From Aliivibrio finisterrensis (GTDB lineage Bacteria; Pseudomonadota; Gammaproteobacteria; Enterobacterales; Vibrionaceae), in contig NZ_WBVP01000011.1 of NCBI RefSeq assembly GCF_008933155.1, positions 55,914 to 119,913 of the forward strand: a DNA stretch of 64,000 nucleotides, read 5' to 3'. Positions 50,127 through 58,647 of the stretch are shown here, piece after piece; position 1 is the first letter of the stretch, and every line of letters starts with the position of its first letter. A program made the translations under genes and the position numbers. The notes under the pieces were generated by a model that ran no database searches, was not told the DNA's origin, and saw only the letters and a program-made list of their open reading frames with translations.

Positions 50127-50181
50127 TTAGTCGTTAATCATACTAATGCTATTAATGAACATCTAATTCGTTACATTGGTA

Positions 50182-51063
50182 TTATTCTTCAGTGTCTTCT
50201 TCGCTTGCGGCAATATGAAGTTCAACCACTAAGTTATCAATCAAGCGGACTTGACCAAGGAAGGCTGCCATAAGGATAACCGCTTGAGTTGTCTCTTCTG
50301 TCGGCTCTTGCAGCGTTCTTGCATCACGAATGAAGATTTCATCAGGCTGTAAATCTGCTGCACGTAGTTGATCACTAGCGTCTTCAATTAGAGATAGATA
50401 ATCATTACGACCACCACGCATTTGGCTGCTGATCCAACGCATAGTGCGAGCTAAAACAGGCGCTCGCTGACGCTCATTTAATGTCAGCAGGTTATTGCGA
50501 GAGCTCATTGCTAAGCTATCAGCTTCACGTACTGTTGCAACACCAACAATCTCGATATCTAATGCCATATCAATGACCATTTGACGAATAAGCGCAAGTT
50601 GTTGGAAATCTTTCTCACCAAAGCAAGCAACATCAGGTTGAACAATGTTGAATAGCTTATTAACAACCGTTGATACGCCTCTAAAGTGACCAGGGCGAGA
50701 AGCGCCTTCCAAAATGGTAGAGATAACCGGGACATCAACAGTCGTTTGTTTATCTAACCCTCCTGGGTACATGATCTCTGGCGTTGGAGTAAAGACAAGA
50801 TCAACCTTTTCAGATGTGAGTTTTTCAACGTCTTCATCTAATGTTCTTGGGTAATTTGTTAGATCATCTGCATTGTTAAATTGCATCGGGTTAACAAAAA
50901 TACTAGCAACAACAATATCAGCATGCTCGCGAGCAGTGCGGATCAGTGTTAAATGACCTTCGTGCAGGTTTCCCATTGTTGGAACGAAAGCGATACGCTT
51001 GCCTTCGCGTTTCCAAGCTTTGATCTGCTCGCGTAATGGTGAAATTTCAGAAAAAATGTCCAT
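50182..51063 (-). CDS. panC: Pantothenate synthetase
   Basis: 293 residues. Joins pantoate and beta-alanine with ATP. The HIGH-like motif [12 protein letters not shown] (about residues 30-41) and the KMSKS-like MSSRN (about 182) are present. It follows panB by nine bases. Beta-alanine must come from another gene because panD is absent from this locus. Confidence 0.97.
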   Translation of the reverse strand: MDIFSEISPLREQIKAWKREGKRIAFVPTMGNLHEGHLTLIRTAREHADIVVASIFVNPMQFNNADDLTNYPRTLDEDVEKLTSEKVDLVFTPTPEIMYPGGLDKQTTVDVPVISTILEGASRPGHFRGVSTVVNKLFNIVQPDVACFGEKDFQQLALIRQMVIDMALDIEIVGVATVREADSLAMSSRNNLLTLNERQRAPVLARTMRWISSQMRGGRNDYLSLIEDASDQLRAADLQPDEIFIRDARTLQEPTEETTQAVILMAAFLGQVRLIDNLVVELHIAASEEDTEE

Positions 51064-51072
51064 TACGTTTCC

Positions 51073-51867
51073 TTAATTAAATGTATGTTCAGCAGCAGGG
51101 AAGACACCTTGCTCAACATCTTGAATATACTTGGTGACCGCTTCACGCATATCACCGGTTTCCGCTAAAAAGTTTTTAGAGAATTTAGGCATATAGTTAG
51201 CAGAAATACCGAACATGTCGTGCATTACTAGGATTTGACCATCCGTAACATTACCTGCACCAATACCAATAACAGGAACAGTACATGCTTTTGTAATGCG
51301 TTCAGCAAGAGAAGCAGGAACACATTCTAGTAGAATAATTTGAGCGCCAGCGGCTTCAAGTGTTAGTGCGTCTTTTACCATTTGTTCAGCTTTTGCTTCA
51401 TCACGGCCTTGAATGCGGAACCCACCAAAAATATTAACCGATTGAGGAGTTAAACCAAGGTGTGCACAAACTGGTACTGCGCGTTCAGCAAGGATACGAA
51501 TGGTTTCAGCGATCCAAGCGTCACCTTCAATCTTCACCATGTTAGCGCCCGCTTGCATTAGCTTGCCTGCATTTTCACACGCTTGCTCAGGAGTAGCGTA
51601 GCTCATGAATGGCATGTCAGCCATTAATAGACTGTTTGGACTACCTGCACGCACACAACGAGTATGGTAAGCGATCTCTTCAGTTGTTACAGGCAAAGTA
51701 TCACTCTTGCCTTGTAAAACCATACCTAATGAATCACCGACTAATAGAACAGGGACTTCTTGCTGTTCAAATAGTTGTGCGAAGCTAGCATCATATGCTG
51801 TAACAGTGGCAAATTTTTTGCCTTCTTGCTTCCACTTCATTAAGTCATGAATAGAGATTTTTTTCAT
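51073..51867 (-). CDS. panB: 3-methyl-2-oxobutanoate hydroxymethyltransferase
   Basis: 264 residues, a TIM-barrel enzyme that makes ketopantoate from alpha-ketoisovalerate and methylene-tetrahydrofolate. The metal and substrate site [11 protein letters not shown] (about 43-53) and [19 protein letters not shown] are visible. It lies between folK and panC. Its one-carbon donor links it to the folate gene folK upstream. Confidence 0.97.
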   Translation of the reverse strand: MKKISIHDLMKWKQEGKKFATVTAYDASFAQLFEQQEVPVLLVGDSLGMVLQGKSDTLPVTTEEIAYHTRCVRAGSPNSLLMADMPFMSYATPEQACENAGKLMQAGANMVKIEGDAWIAETIRILAERAVPVCAHLGLTPQSVNIFGGFRIQGRDEAKAEQMVKDALTLEAAGAQIILLECVPASLAERITKACTVPVIGIGAGNVTDGQILVMHDMFGISANYMPKFSKNFLAETGDMREAVTKYIQDVEQGVFPAAEHTFN

Positions 51868-51889
51868 AAAACATCCTTACTAGAAGCGA

Positions 51890-52375
51890 TTAATCTTCCC
51901 AAATGGACAAACCATTTCTATCTACAGTGTTTAATAACTGAGAGAGGGTTGTGCCATCAGGTAAAGTTAAATCATTATAAAGTTCAGCGAGCGGATAAAG
52001 AACAAATTCACGTTCTTTCATGCCATAGTGAGGCACAGTTAATCGCTCATTGTCGATCGTTTGATCGCCAAATAAAATAATATCAAGATCTAAAGTTCTT
52101 GGTCCCCAGCGCTCTTCTTTACGCACACGGCCTTGCTCAAGCTCAATCTTTTGAGTGAGCTCCAATAATTCCATTGGAGCAAGGTTGGTCTCAATCTCAA
52201 CAACCGCATTAATGTAATCTGGTTGATCTTGAGGGCCCATTGGTGAACTGCTGTAAAGTGAGGATACGGCTGTTACGTTGGAGTCCGGAAGCTGATGCAA
52301 TGCATTGATTGCCACTTTAGCTTGAGCTACGGGGTCTCCAAGATTACTCCCAATCGCAATAATTACTTTGATCAT
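51890..52375 (-). CDS. folK: Hydroxymethyldihydropterin pyrophosphokinase
   Basis: 161 residues. Transfers pyrophosphate to 6-hydroxymethyl-dihydropterin in folate synthesis. The AIGSNLGDP start motif and the GPRTLDLDIILFGD signature (about residues 88-101) are present. The start overlaps the pcnB stop by four bases (ATGA), so it is translationally coupled to pcnB. Confidence 0.96.
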   Translation of the reverse strand: MIKVIIAIGSNLGDPVAQAKVAINALHQLPDSNVTAVSSLYSSSPMGPQDQPDYINAVVEIETNLAPMELLELTQKIELEQGRVRKEERWGPRTLDLDIILFGDQTIDNERLTVPHYGMKEREFVLYPLAELYNDLTLPDGTTLSQLLNTVDRNGLSIWED

Positions 52376-53769
52376 GAATCGTTATTCGCACGTTTTTTCT
52401 TACGATATGGGCTACGACGCTTACGAGTCCCTGTAGAGCGGCCACCATGAAGGTTTTGGACCATATTATTACGGTGCGGTGCAGGTGCATCTTGGAACTC
52501 TGTCCACCAATCCGAAAGTGTTTTTATTTCACCACCTTCTACTTTTCCGCGCATTTCAAGGAAATCATAAGCAGCACGGAATTTTTGTTGTTCGATAAGT
52601 ACGAACGCGCGCTTGCCATTTCGACGAGGTAAGCGAAGCTGAAGTTGCCAAATATCACGGATAGTCGCCGTTAATCGACGAGGGATTGCGGTACTTTTAA
52701 CTTGAATATCAAGCATGATATTAGCCGCTTCCATAATGGATTCGTAGTGATCATACTTTGGATTTTCATCCTGAATTTCTTGTGCTTTAGCTGTAAGAGG
52801 GTACCAAAGCATTGCCGCAAACATAAAGGCTGGGTTTACACGCTTACCGCTATTAATACGTTTGTCTGTTGAGTGCAGAACTAATTCAATCATTTGCTCA
52901 GTAGGGCTATTACCTTCTTCTGTTAAGAAAGGCGTCAGTGCTGGAAACAATTGTTGAAATAAATTCAATTCACGTAATAAATAGTAAGTATTTAATCCTT
53001 TACCGGCTTGCAGTAGTTTTAATGACTCTTCAAACAGTCGAGCGGCAGGAATATCTCTTAAAAGCGGAGATAACTCTACAATTGGCTCTACCGTTTTATC
53101 ACAAATAGCCATGTCTAACTTAGCAGCAAAACGCACAGCTCGAAGCATACGAACAGGGTCTTCACGATAACGCGTTTCAGGATCACCAATTAAACGTACC
53201 AGATTATTATTTAAATCTTCAATACCATTGGCGTAATCATGAATCGAATAATCGGCAATATTGTAATACATGGCATTAATGGTGAAGTCGCGGCGTTGAG
53301 CGTCTTCTTCTACTGTGCCATAAACATTATCACGCAGCAGCATGCCTTCTTTGGACTGAGCTGAGATATTTTTCTTCTCGGACTCTTCTTCTTTGTGGTG
53401 ACCACGGAAGGTTGCCACTTCAATGACATCTCTACCAAATAGAATATGAGCGAGACGGAATCGACGACCAATTAAGCGACAATTACGAAATAGTTTTTTG
53501 ATCTGCTCTGGTGTTGCGTTAGTGGCGATATCAAAGTCTTTAGGCTCTTGACCAAGAAGAATGTCGCGCACCCCTCCACCTACGAGATAAGCGTCGTATC
53601 CCGCATTACTTAAGCGGTAAAGAACTTTTAGTGCATTATCACTAAGATCTTTACGTGAAATATTATGTTCTTGGCGTGTGATAACGTTCAGTTTCAAATC
53701 CTCTGTAGAGCAAATATCACTGTTGTTTTTGAGTAAATTACGGCAAAAACGGGCAACTTGATTAAAGAT
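52372..53769 (-). CDS. pcnB: Poly(A) polymerase I, probable non-AUG start
   Basis: About 465 residues from an ATC at 53769 (ATT at 53772 is the alternative). The open frame with an ATG starts at 53901, but those 44 codons lie mostly inside gluQ and have no family counterpart. GAGG at 53778-53775 on the minus strand is spaced five bases from ATC, and the E. coli protein, known to start at AUU, aligns at FNQVARFCRN. The nucleotidyltransferase core LVGGGVRDILLG...KDFDIATNA and a basic Arg/Lys-rich tail are intact. It adds 3' poly(A) tails that promote RNA decay. Confidence 0.9.
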   Translation of the reverse strand: MFNQVARFCRNLLKNNSDICSTEDLKLNVITRQEHNISRKDLSDNALKVLYRLSNAGYDAYLVGGGVRDILLGQEPKDFDIATNATPEQIKKLFRNCRLIGRRFRLAHILFGRDVIEVATFRGHHKEEESEKKNISAQSKEGMLLRDNVYGTVEEDAQRRDFTINAMYYNIADYSIHDYANGIEDLNNNLVRLIGDPETRYREDPVRMLRAVRFAAKLDMAICDKTVEPIVELSPLLRDIPAARLFEESLKLLQAGKGLNTYYLLRELNLFQQLFPALTPFLTEEGNSPTEQMIELVLHSTDKRINSGKRVNPAFMFAAMLWYPLTAKAQEIQDENPKYDHYESIMEAANIMLDIQVKSTAIPRRLTATIRDIWQLQLRLPRRNGKRAFVLIEQQKFRAAYDFLEMRGKVEGGEIKTLSDWWTEFQDAPAPHRNNMVQNLHGGRSTGTRKRRSPYRKKKRANNDS

Positions 53770-53819
53770 AATAACCTCGATATTCAAGTGAGCAGTCAAA
53801 AATAGGCGCACATCATAGC

Positions 53820-54719
53820 TTAAATTGTGGGTTTTGAGAATGGGGTAGTGATCTCGAGCCCAGTTGGGAGCTGTTTTAGTTGCCAATTTTTGATTGCCCA
53901 TTGAAAAATTTCATTCAATGTGGCGGTTTCTATGTCCTTTGGTAAGACAAACCCTAAAAAACACAACGCTTCAAGTAAGGTTGGGATTGGATTTGTGTTA
54001 TCAATTGCAGGAGCATAGTTTTGTTTTGATAATTTGTTTCCTAGCTCATCAACAGCAAGGGGTAAGTGAAGGTAGCTAACTTCTTTTACTCCTAATTGGC
54101 GATAAAGCGAAATTTGGCGTCCTGTGGGCTCTATTAAATCAGCGCCACGAACCACTTCAGTCACACCTTGGTCAATATCATCTAAGACCACTGCAAGATT
54201 ATAGGCAAATAATCCATCTCTGCGTTTAATAATAAAGTCTTCTTGAGCCAATTGTGCTGGTATTTGAATCATCCCGTGCTTTATATCATAAAATGACTCA
54301 ACAGGATGCTGCATTACTAAGCGTACAGACGCGTTATTTTCTGAAAGGTGTTTATATCTACAGTGGCCTAAATAAAATCCGCCAGCTTCTTTTATTTGTT
54401 TTCGAGTACACTGGCAAGAATACGCATCACCGTTATCAATCCATTGGTTAATTTGATATTGATACATAGCGTGACGTTGGCTTTGATACACAATCTCATC
54501 ATCCCATTCAAAACCGTAATCTTCTAAGGTTTGAATGATCAAAGAGGAGGCACCAGGTATCTCACGCGGTGGGTCTAAATCCTCAATGCGAACCAGCCAT
54601 TTTCCTTGCTGTGATTTCGCTTGTAAGTAGCTCCCTAAAGCTGCAACAAGGGAACCAAAATGCAGTGGACCAGATGGGGATGGAGCAAAGCGACCTATGT
54701 ATTGAGTAGTCATAGACAT
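53820..54719 (-). CDS. gluQ: Glutamyl-Q tRNA(Asp) synthetase
   Basis: 299 residues, a truncated GluRS-like enzyme without an anticodon domain. The HIGH-like motif is SPSGPLHFGSL (about 14-24). A zinc site CQCTRKQ...YLGHCRYKH (about 100-122) and the KLSKQ motif near 233 are visible. It attaches glutamate to queuosine of tRNA(Asp). ATG two codons later is an alternative start. It follows dksA as in E. coli, with a terminator between them. Confidence 0.95.
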   Translation of the reverse strand: MSMTTQYIGRFAPSPSGPLHFGSLVAALGSYLQAKSQQGKWLVRIEDLDPPREIPGASSLIIQTLEDYGFEWDDEIVYQSQRHAMYQYQINQWIDNGDAYSCQCTRKQIKEAGGFYLGHCRYKHLSENNASVRLVMQHPVESFYDIKHGMIQIPAQLAQEDFIIKRRDGLFAYNLAVVLDDIDQGVTEVVRGADLIEPTGRQISLYRQLGVKEVSYLHLPLAVDELGNKLSKQNYAPAIDNTNPIPTLLEALCFLGFVLPKDIETATLNEIFQWAIKNWQLKQLPTGLEITTPFSKPTI

Positions 54720-54732
54720 TCACTGTATAAAC

Positions 54733-54763
54733 GTAAAAAAGGGAGCCTGCGCTCCCTTTTTAT
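54733..54763 (-). terminator. dksA terminator (before gluQ)
   Basis: GGGAGC-ctgc-GCTCCC stem flanked by A-run and T-run. On the minus strand it lies between dksA and gluQ and would limit readthrough into gluQ-pcnB-folK-panBC. Confidence 0.88.
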
Positions 54764-54777
54764 TATATTGATTGGTA

Positions 54778-55227
54778 TTAGCCAGCCATTTGCTTTTCTT
54801 TGATTTCTGCAAGTGTTTTACAGTCAATACAAAGGTCAGCGGTTGGACGCGCTTCTAAGCGACGAATACCGATTTCAACACCACAAGAATCACAGAATCC
54901 GAAATCTTCGTCTTCAATCTTGTTTAGTGTTTTTTCAATTTTTTTAATTAGACGGCGTTCACGGTCACGGTTACGCAGTTCTAAACTAAATTCTTCTTCT
55001 TGAGCAGCGCGATCCACAGGATCTGGGAAATTCGCAGCTTCGTCTTTCATGTGATTTACTGTGCGTTCAACTTCTTCTCTAAGTTGATTGCGCCAAGCTT
55101 CTAGAATCTTCGTAAAGTGTTCAATTTGGGCTGGGCCCATGTACTCTTCACCTGCTTTTTCCTGGTAAGGTTCAACACCAGCGATAGCTAGAATACCTAG
55201 CGTTCTTTTTGTATTGCTCTCTGGCAT
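54778..55227 (-). CDS. dksA: RNA polymerase secondary-channel factor DksA
   Basis: 149 residues from ATG 55227, preceded by AGGAGA at eight bases. An upstream ATG at 55266 has no counterpart in the family. A coiled-coil tip with Asp residues ([12 protein letters not shown]) and a four-Cys zinc finger CDSC...CIDC (about 112-137) are intact. With ppGpp it represses rRNA promoters. The rrn promoters at the end of the window have the GC-rich discriminator it acts on. Confidence 0.97.
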   Translation of the reverse strand: MPESNTKRTLGILAIAGVEPYQEKAGEEYMGPAQIEHFTKILEAWRNQLREEVERTVNHMKDEAANFPDPVDRAAQEEEFSLELRNRDRERRLIKKIEKTLNKIEDEDFGFCDSCGVEIGIRRLEARPTADLCIDCKTLAEIKEKQMAG

Positions 55228-55390
55228 TACAGCTTCTCCTAAACGTCTTTGACTCTCACTAGCCAAATGAGGGCGCTATCTATAACAGAAAGAAAAGAGG
55301 CAATCAAATATTGATTTCATCAATTGAGATCCAGTAGCAAGAACGTAGCACTTTTTTTAAAAAGAATGTAAGCATTGCTAAATAAAGCAG

Positions 55391-56098
55391 CTAAATACAA
55401 AAAGGTAGCTTGCGTACGATCTTCATCTCTTTTGATGACATCTCTGCTTGGTAGCAGAGAACGGTAACCCCACTTTCAATCGCATCTAATAATAAAGAAT
55501 AATATTGATGGTCTATATGGTGTGCGATTGAGACTTTTTCAATGCCTGAATGTAAAACAGCGAAAAATAATACTGCTTTTTTTCCATTTAGGGCTATTTC
55601 ACTCAGCTCTCGTAAGTGTTTTTGACCTCGGGTTGTGACGGCATCAGGAAAGAATCCTTGGCCATGGTCTCCCAATAACGTAACGCTCTTTACTTCAATA
55701 TAGCAGTCAGGCAGTGAATCTTCACTAAGTAGGATATCAATTCGGCTATTTTCTGAGCCGTATTTCACTTCCGTTTTAAGTGTAGTGTACTCATTTAACT
55801 CATCAATGCTTTTATTGTTAATGGCTTCAACCACCAATTGATTTGCTCGAATAGTATTAACGCATATTATGTGATTACTTTCTGTGACGCTGAGCTCCCA
55901 ACTATTAGGGTACTTACGTTTTAGGTTACTAGATGTTGAAAAAAACACCGTATTGCCAGGCGTTGCACAACCAGTCATTGCTCCTGTGTTGGCGCAATGG
56001 ATAGTTCGTTCACTTTTATCTGGTAATTCTATGTCTGTTAAAAAGCGTTTATAGCGTTTTATTAATATTCCAGATTCTAATTTAGGTTCAAATTTCAT
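55391..56098 (-). CDS. sfsA: SfsA family protein (sugar fermentation stimulation protein A)
   Basis: 235 residues. The conserved motifs [15 protein letters not shown] (about 30-44), [10 protein letters not shown] (about 132-141) and [16 protein letters not shown] (about 148-163) match SfsA, a DNA-binding or nuclease-like fold of uncertain function, named for an effect on maltose genes in E. coli. It is upstream of dksA on the same strand and divergent from hrpB. Confidence 0.94.
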   Translation of the reverse strand: MKFEPKLESGILIKRYKRFLTDIELPDKSERTIHCANTGAMTGCATPGNTVFFSTSSNLKRKYPNSWELSVTESNHIICVNTIRANQLVVEAINNKSIDELNEYTTLKTEVKYGSENSRIDILLSEDSLPDCYIEVKSVTLLGDHGQGFFPDAVTTRGQKHLRELSEIALNGKKAVLFFAVLHSGIEKVSIAHHIDHQYYSLLLDAIESGVTVLCYQAEMSSKEMKIVRKLPFCI

Positions 56099-56157
56099 TT
56101 AACTACTGTTTTTTTGTACAATGGTTTAATTCAAGATAATGCCATAGGGCGAACCCA

Positions 56158-58623
56158 TTGTCACAGTTACCGATTGAAAGAGTGATCCCATCACTGATTG
56201 AGAAATTACAGAACCATTCTCAACTCATTTTAAAAGCATCGACAGGCGCAGGTAAGTCGACACATCTGCCTTTAATGCTACTAAAAGAACAAGTGATTAA
56301 TGGCAAAATAATAATGTTAGAGCCAAGACGGTTGGCAGCTCGTAATATTGCGAGTTACTTAGCATCTCAATTAGGTGAGAAAGTCGGTGAGCAAGTTGGG
56401 TTTCGAATCAAAGGTGAAACTAAAGTTAGCCCTCAAACTCGATTGGAAATTGTGACGGAAGGTGTGATGACTCGAATGATCCAATCAGATCCTGAATTGT
56501 CAGGTGTTGGATTATTGATTTTTGATGAATATCACGAGCGAAGTATTCATGCTGATACTTCATTAGCTTTTGCCTTGGAAGTGCAAGAGGCGCTACGAGA
56601 TGATCTTAAGTTATTAATTATGTCTGCCACTTTAGATCAATTGGCATTACAGACGTTATTGCCAAGAGCTGCGTATGTAGAGTCAGATGGACGAATGTTT
56701 CCGGTGACAACGTCTTATACCCCTCTTAAAACAAACCAACGAATTGTTGAGGCAACTGAGCAAGCCATTCGCAAAACATTATTAAATGAAACAGGTTCAA
56801 TACTGGTATTTTTGTCTGGAGTAGGTGAAATAAAACAGTTGGAAGAGAGATTAAATGATCTTTCTTCTGATATTGTCATTAGGCCTTTATATGGTCAGCT
56901 CGATGCAAAAAAGCAGCAATTAGCATTAAAACCAGCATTGAAAGGCGAGCGAAAAATAGTTCTCGCAACCAACGTTGCTGAAACCAGTTTAACTATTGAA
57001 GGGATCCGCATTGTTATTGATAGTGGCTATGAACAAAAAGCAACGTTTGATGCAAAAACAGGGATCACTAAGCTAGAGAAAAAACGAATAGCTCAATCAT
57101 CTGCTGAGCAAAGAAAAGGACGAGCAGGACGATTGGAACCCGGGGTATGTATTCGTTTATACACTGAAGCTCAATATCAACAGCAGCCCCAAGTCCAAAT
57201 ACCCGAGATAGAATCTTCTGATCTTTCATCTTTGGTTTTGGAGTTAACAAAGTGGGGAGTTATCAACCCTTTGGATCTGCAATGGTTAACCCCGCCACCT
57301 GATGGCAATATTCAACAAGCTCGGTCTTTATTATCTCAATTAGACTTGATTGATAAGCAAGGTCAGCTTTCTATATTGGGGGAAAAATCACAGCAATTGA
57401 ATATAGAGCCTCGCCTTGCTGCTGCATTATTACAAGCTAGCACTCAATCAGCTTCACATCTGCAAACAGCCTTATTTATGTTACCAATCATAGAAGAGCC
57501 TGCTAAATCAGTACAATCAAAAGATCTTAGCTTTCATCTTTCCTTATTTCTTGAAGGTCGCTACCCAAAACAGACAGAGTATCAACAAAGAGTTCAGCGA
57601 CTGGCTCGCACTTTATCTGTAAAGGCAGACGTAACGCAGGTTTCAATTGATTTTATTGGTGAGGTATTAGCATTAGGTTTTCCTGATAGATTAGCGGTAG
57701 CAAAAGGAACTCTAGGTCAATTTCAATTATCGAATGGCCATGGTGTACAGGTTGATGAAATTGAATCGATAGCACAAAGCGATTATTTAGTGGTGGTGGA
57801 CTTACTAAAAGGCAGTCAAAATCGCAGTTATGTTTTTCTTGCGGCATCCTTATCTAAATCATCTTTGTTCAGTGCTGTTTCTCATTTAATTATAGAAAAA
57901 GAGTATGTGGATTGGGATGAGAAGTCGGGAAGGATAATCGCTGAAAAACGTACGTATTTAGGGCGAGTCATTCTGCAAAAAGAGCGAATGAGTTCACCAG
58001 ACCCTGACAAAATTTCGTTGGCATTGCTTAATATGCTCAAGCGAAAAGGAATAGAGAACCTAGATTGGAATAAAGAAGTACAGGCTTTGCATTCTCGCTT
58101 GTTGTGCTGTAAAGAATGGTTACCAGAGATACCTCTTCCTGCGATGAGTCAAGCGCAGTTACTTGAGAGTGCAGAACTGTGGTTATTGCCATTTATGAAT
58201 GGTATTAAAAATGATAAGCAACTTAAGAGCATTAACCTTACTAACGCATTAGAAGCCTATGTGGGTTGGGATGCGATGAAACTTATTAATGAATATTTGC
58301 CAGCGTATTATTTGTTACCAACAGGCACAAAAGCAAAGATCAATTATCAATTGCAATCGGAACCTAAGATTTCAGTAAGAATGCAAGAGGTGTATGGTGA
58401 AGCGCAAACGCCATTATTAGCGCAAGGAACAAAAAAATTGGTAATGGAATTATTATCCCCAGCTCAAAGGCCATTACAAACAACCAGTGACTTAGCTGGT
58501 TTTTGGAAAGGATCGTACAAAGATGTACAAAAAGAAATGAAAGGACGTTACCCAAAACATATTTGGCCGGATGACCCTGCGAATCATCAAGCAACGAAAA
58601 AAACAAAGCGTCACTTTAATTAA
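56158..58623 (+). CDS. hrpB: ATP-dependent RNA helicase-like protein HrpB, TTG start
   Basis: 821 residues. A DEAH-type helicase core: STGAGKST (near 28-35), DEYHERS (about 123), SATLD, ATNVAETSLTI and QRKGRAGR, then HA2, OB and HrpB-specific C-terminal domains. The substrate is not established. The start is TTG 56158, because SQLPIERVIPSL immediately after it aligns with the E. coli N-terminus (SSLPVAAVLPEL) and no ATG is available without losing the first helix. No clear ribosome binding site is visible. Confidence 0.93.
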   Translation: MSQLPIERVIPSLIEKLQNHSQLILKASTGAGKSTHLPLMLLKEQVINGKIIMLEPRRLAARNIASYLASQLGEKVGEQVGFRIKGETKVSPQTRLEIVTEGVMTRMIQSDPELSGVGLLIFDEYHERSIHADTSLAFALEVQEALRDDLKLLIMSATLDQLALQTLLPRAAYVESDGRMFPVTTSYTPLKTNQRIVEATEQAIRKTLLNETGSILVFLSGVGEIKQLEERLNDLSSDIVIRPLYGQLDAKKQQLALKPALKGERKIVLATNVAETSLTIEGIRIVIDSGYEQKATFDAKTGITKLEKKRIAQSSAEQRKGRAGRLEPGVCIRLYTEAQYQQQPQVQIPEIESSDLSSLVLELTKWGVINPLDLQWLTPPPDGNIQQARSLLSQLDLIDKQGQLSILGEKSQQLNIEPRLAAALLQASTQSASHLQTALFMLPIIEEPAKSVQSKDLSFHLSLFLEGRYPKQTEYQQRVQRLARTLSVKADVTQVSIDFIGEVLALGFPDRLAVAKGTLGQFQLSNGHGVQVDEIESIAQSDYLVVVDLLKGSQNRSYVFLAASLSKSSLFSAVSHLIIEKEYVDWDEKSGRIIAEKRTYLGRVILQKERMSSPDPDKISLALLNMLKRKGIENLDWNKEVQALHSRLLCCKEWLPEIPLPAMSQAQLLESAELWLLPFMNGIKNDKQLKSINLTNALEAYVGWDAMKLINEYLPAYYLLPTGTKAKINYQLQSEPKISVRMQEVYGEAQTPLLAQGTKKLVMELLSPAQRPLQTTSDLAGFWKGSYKDVQKEMKGRYPKHIWPDDPANHQATKKTKRHFN

Positions 58624-58647
58624 TTCTCTAACTTGAAAAGAACTCTC

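Noticed and set aside
53770..53901. ATG-initiated N-terminal extension of pcnB
   Set aside because: It overlaps gluQ by 82 bases in another frame and adds 44 residues with no counterpart in poly(A) polymerases. A ribosome binding site fits the ATC/ATT start downstream.
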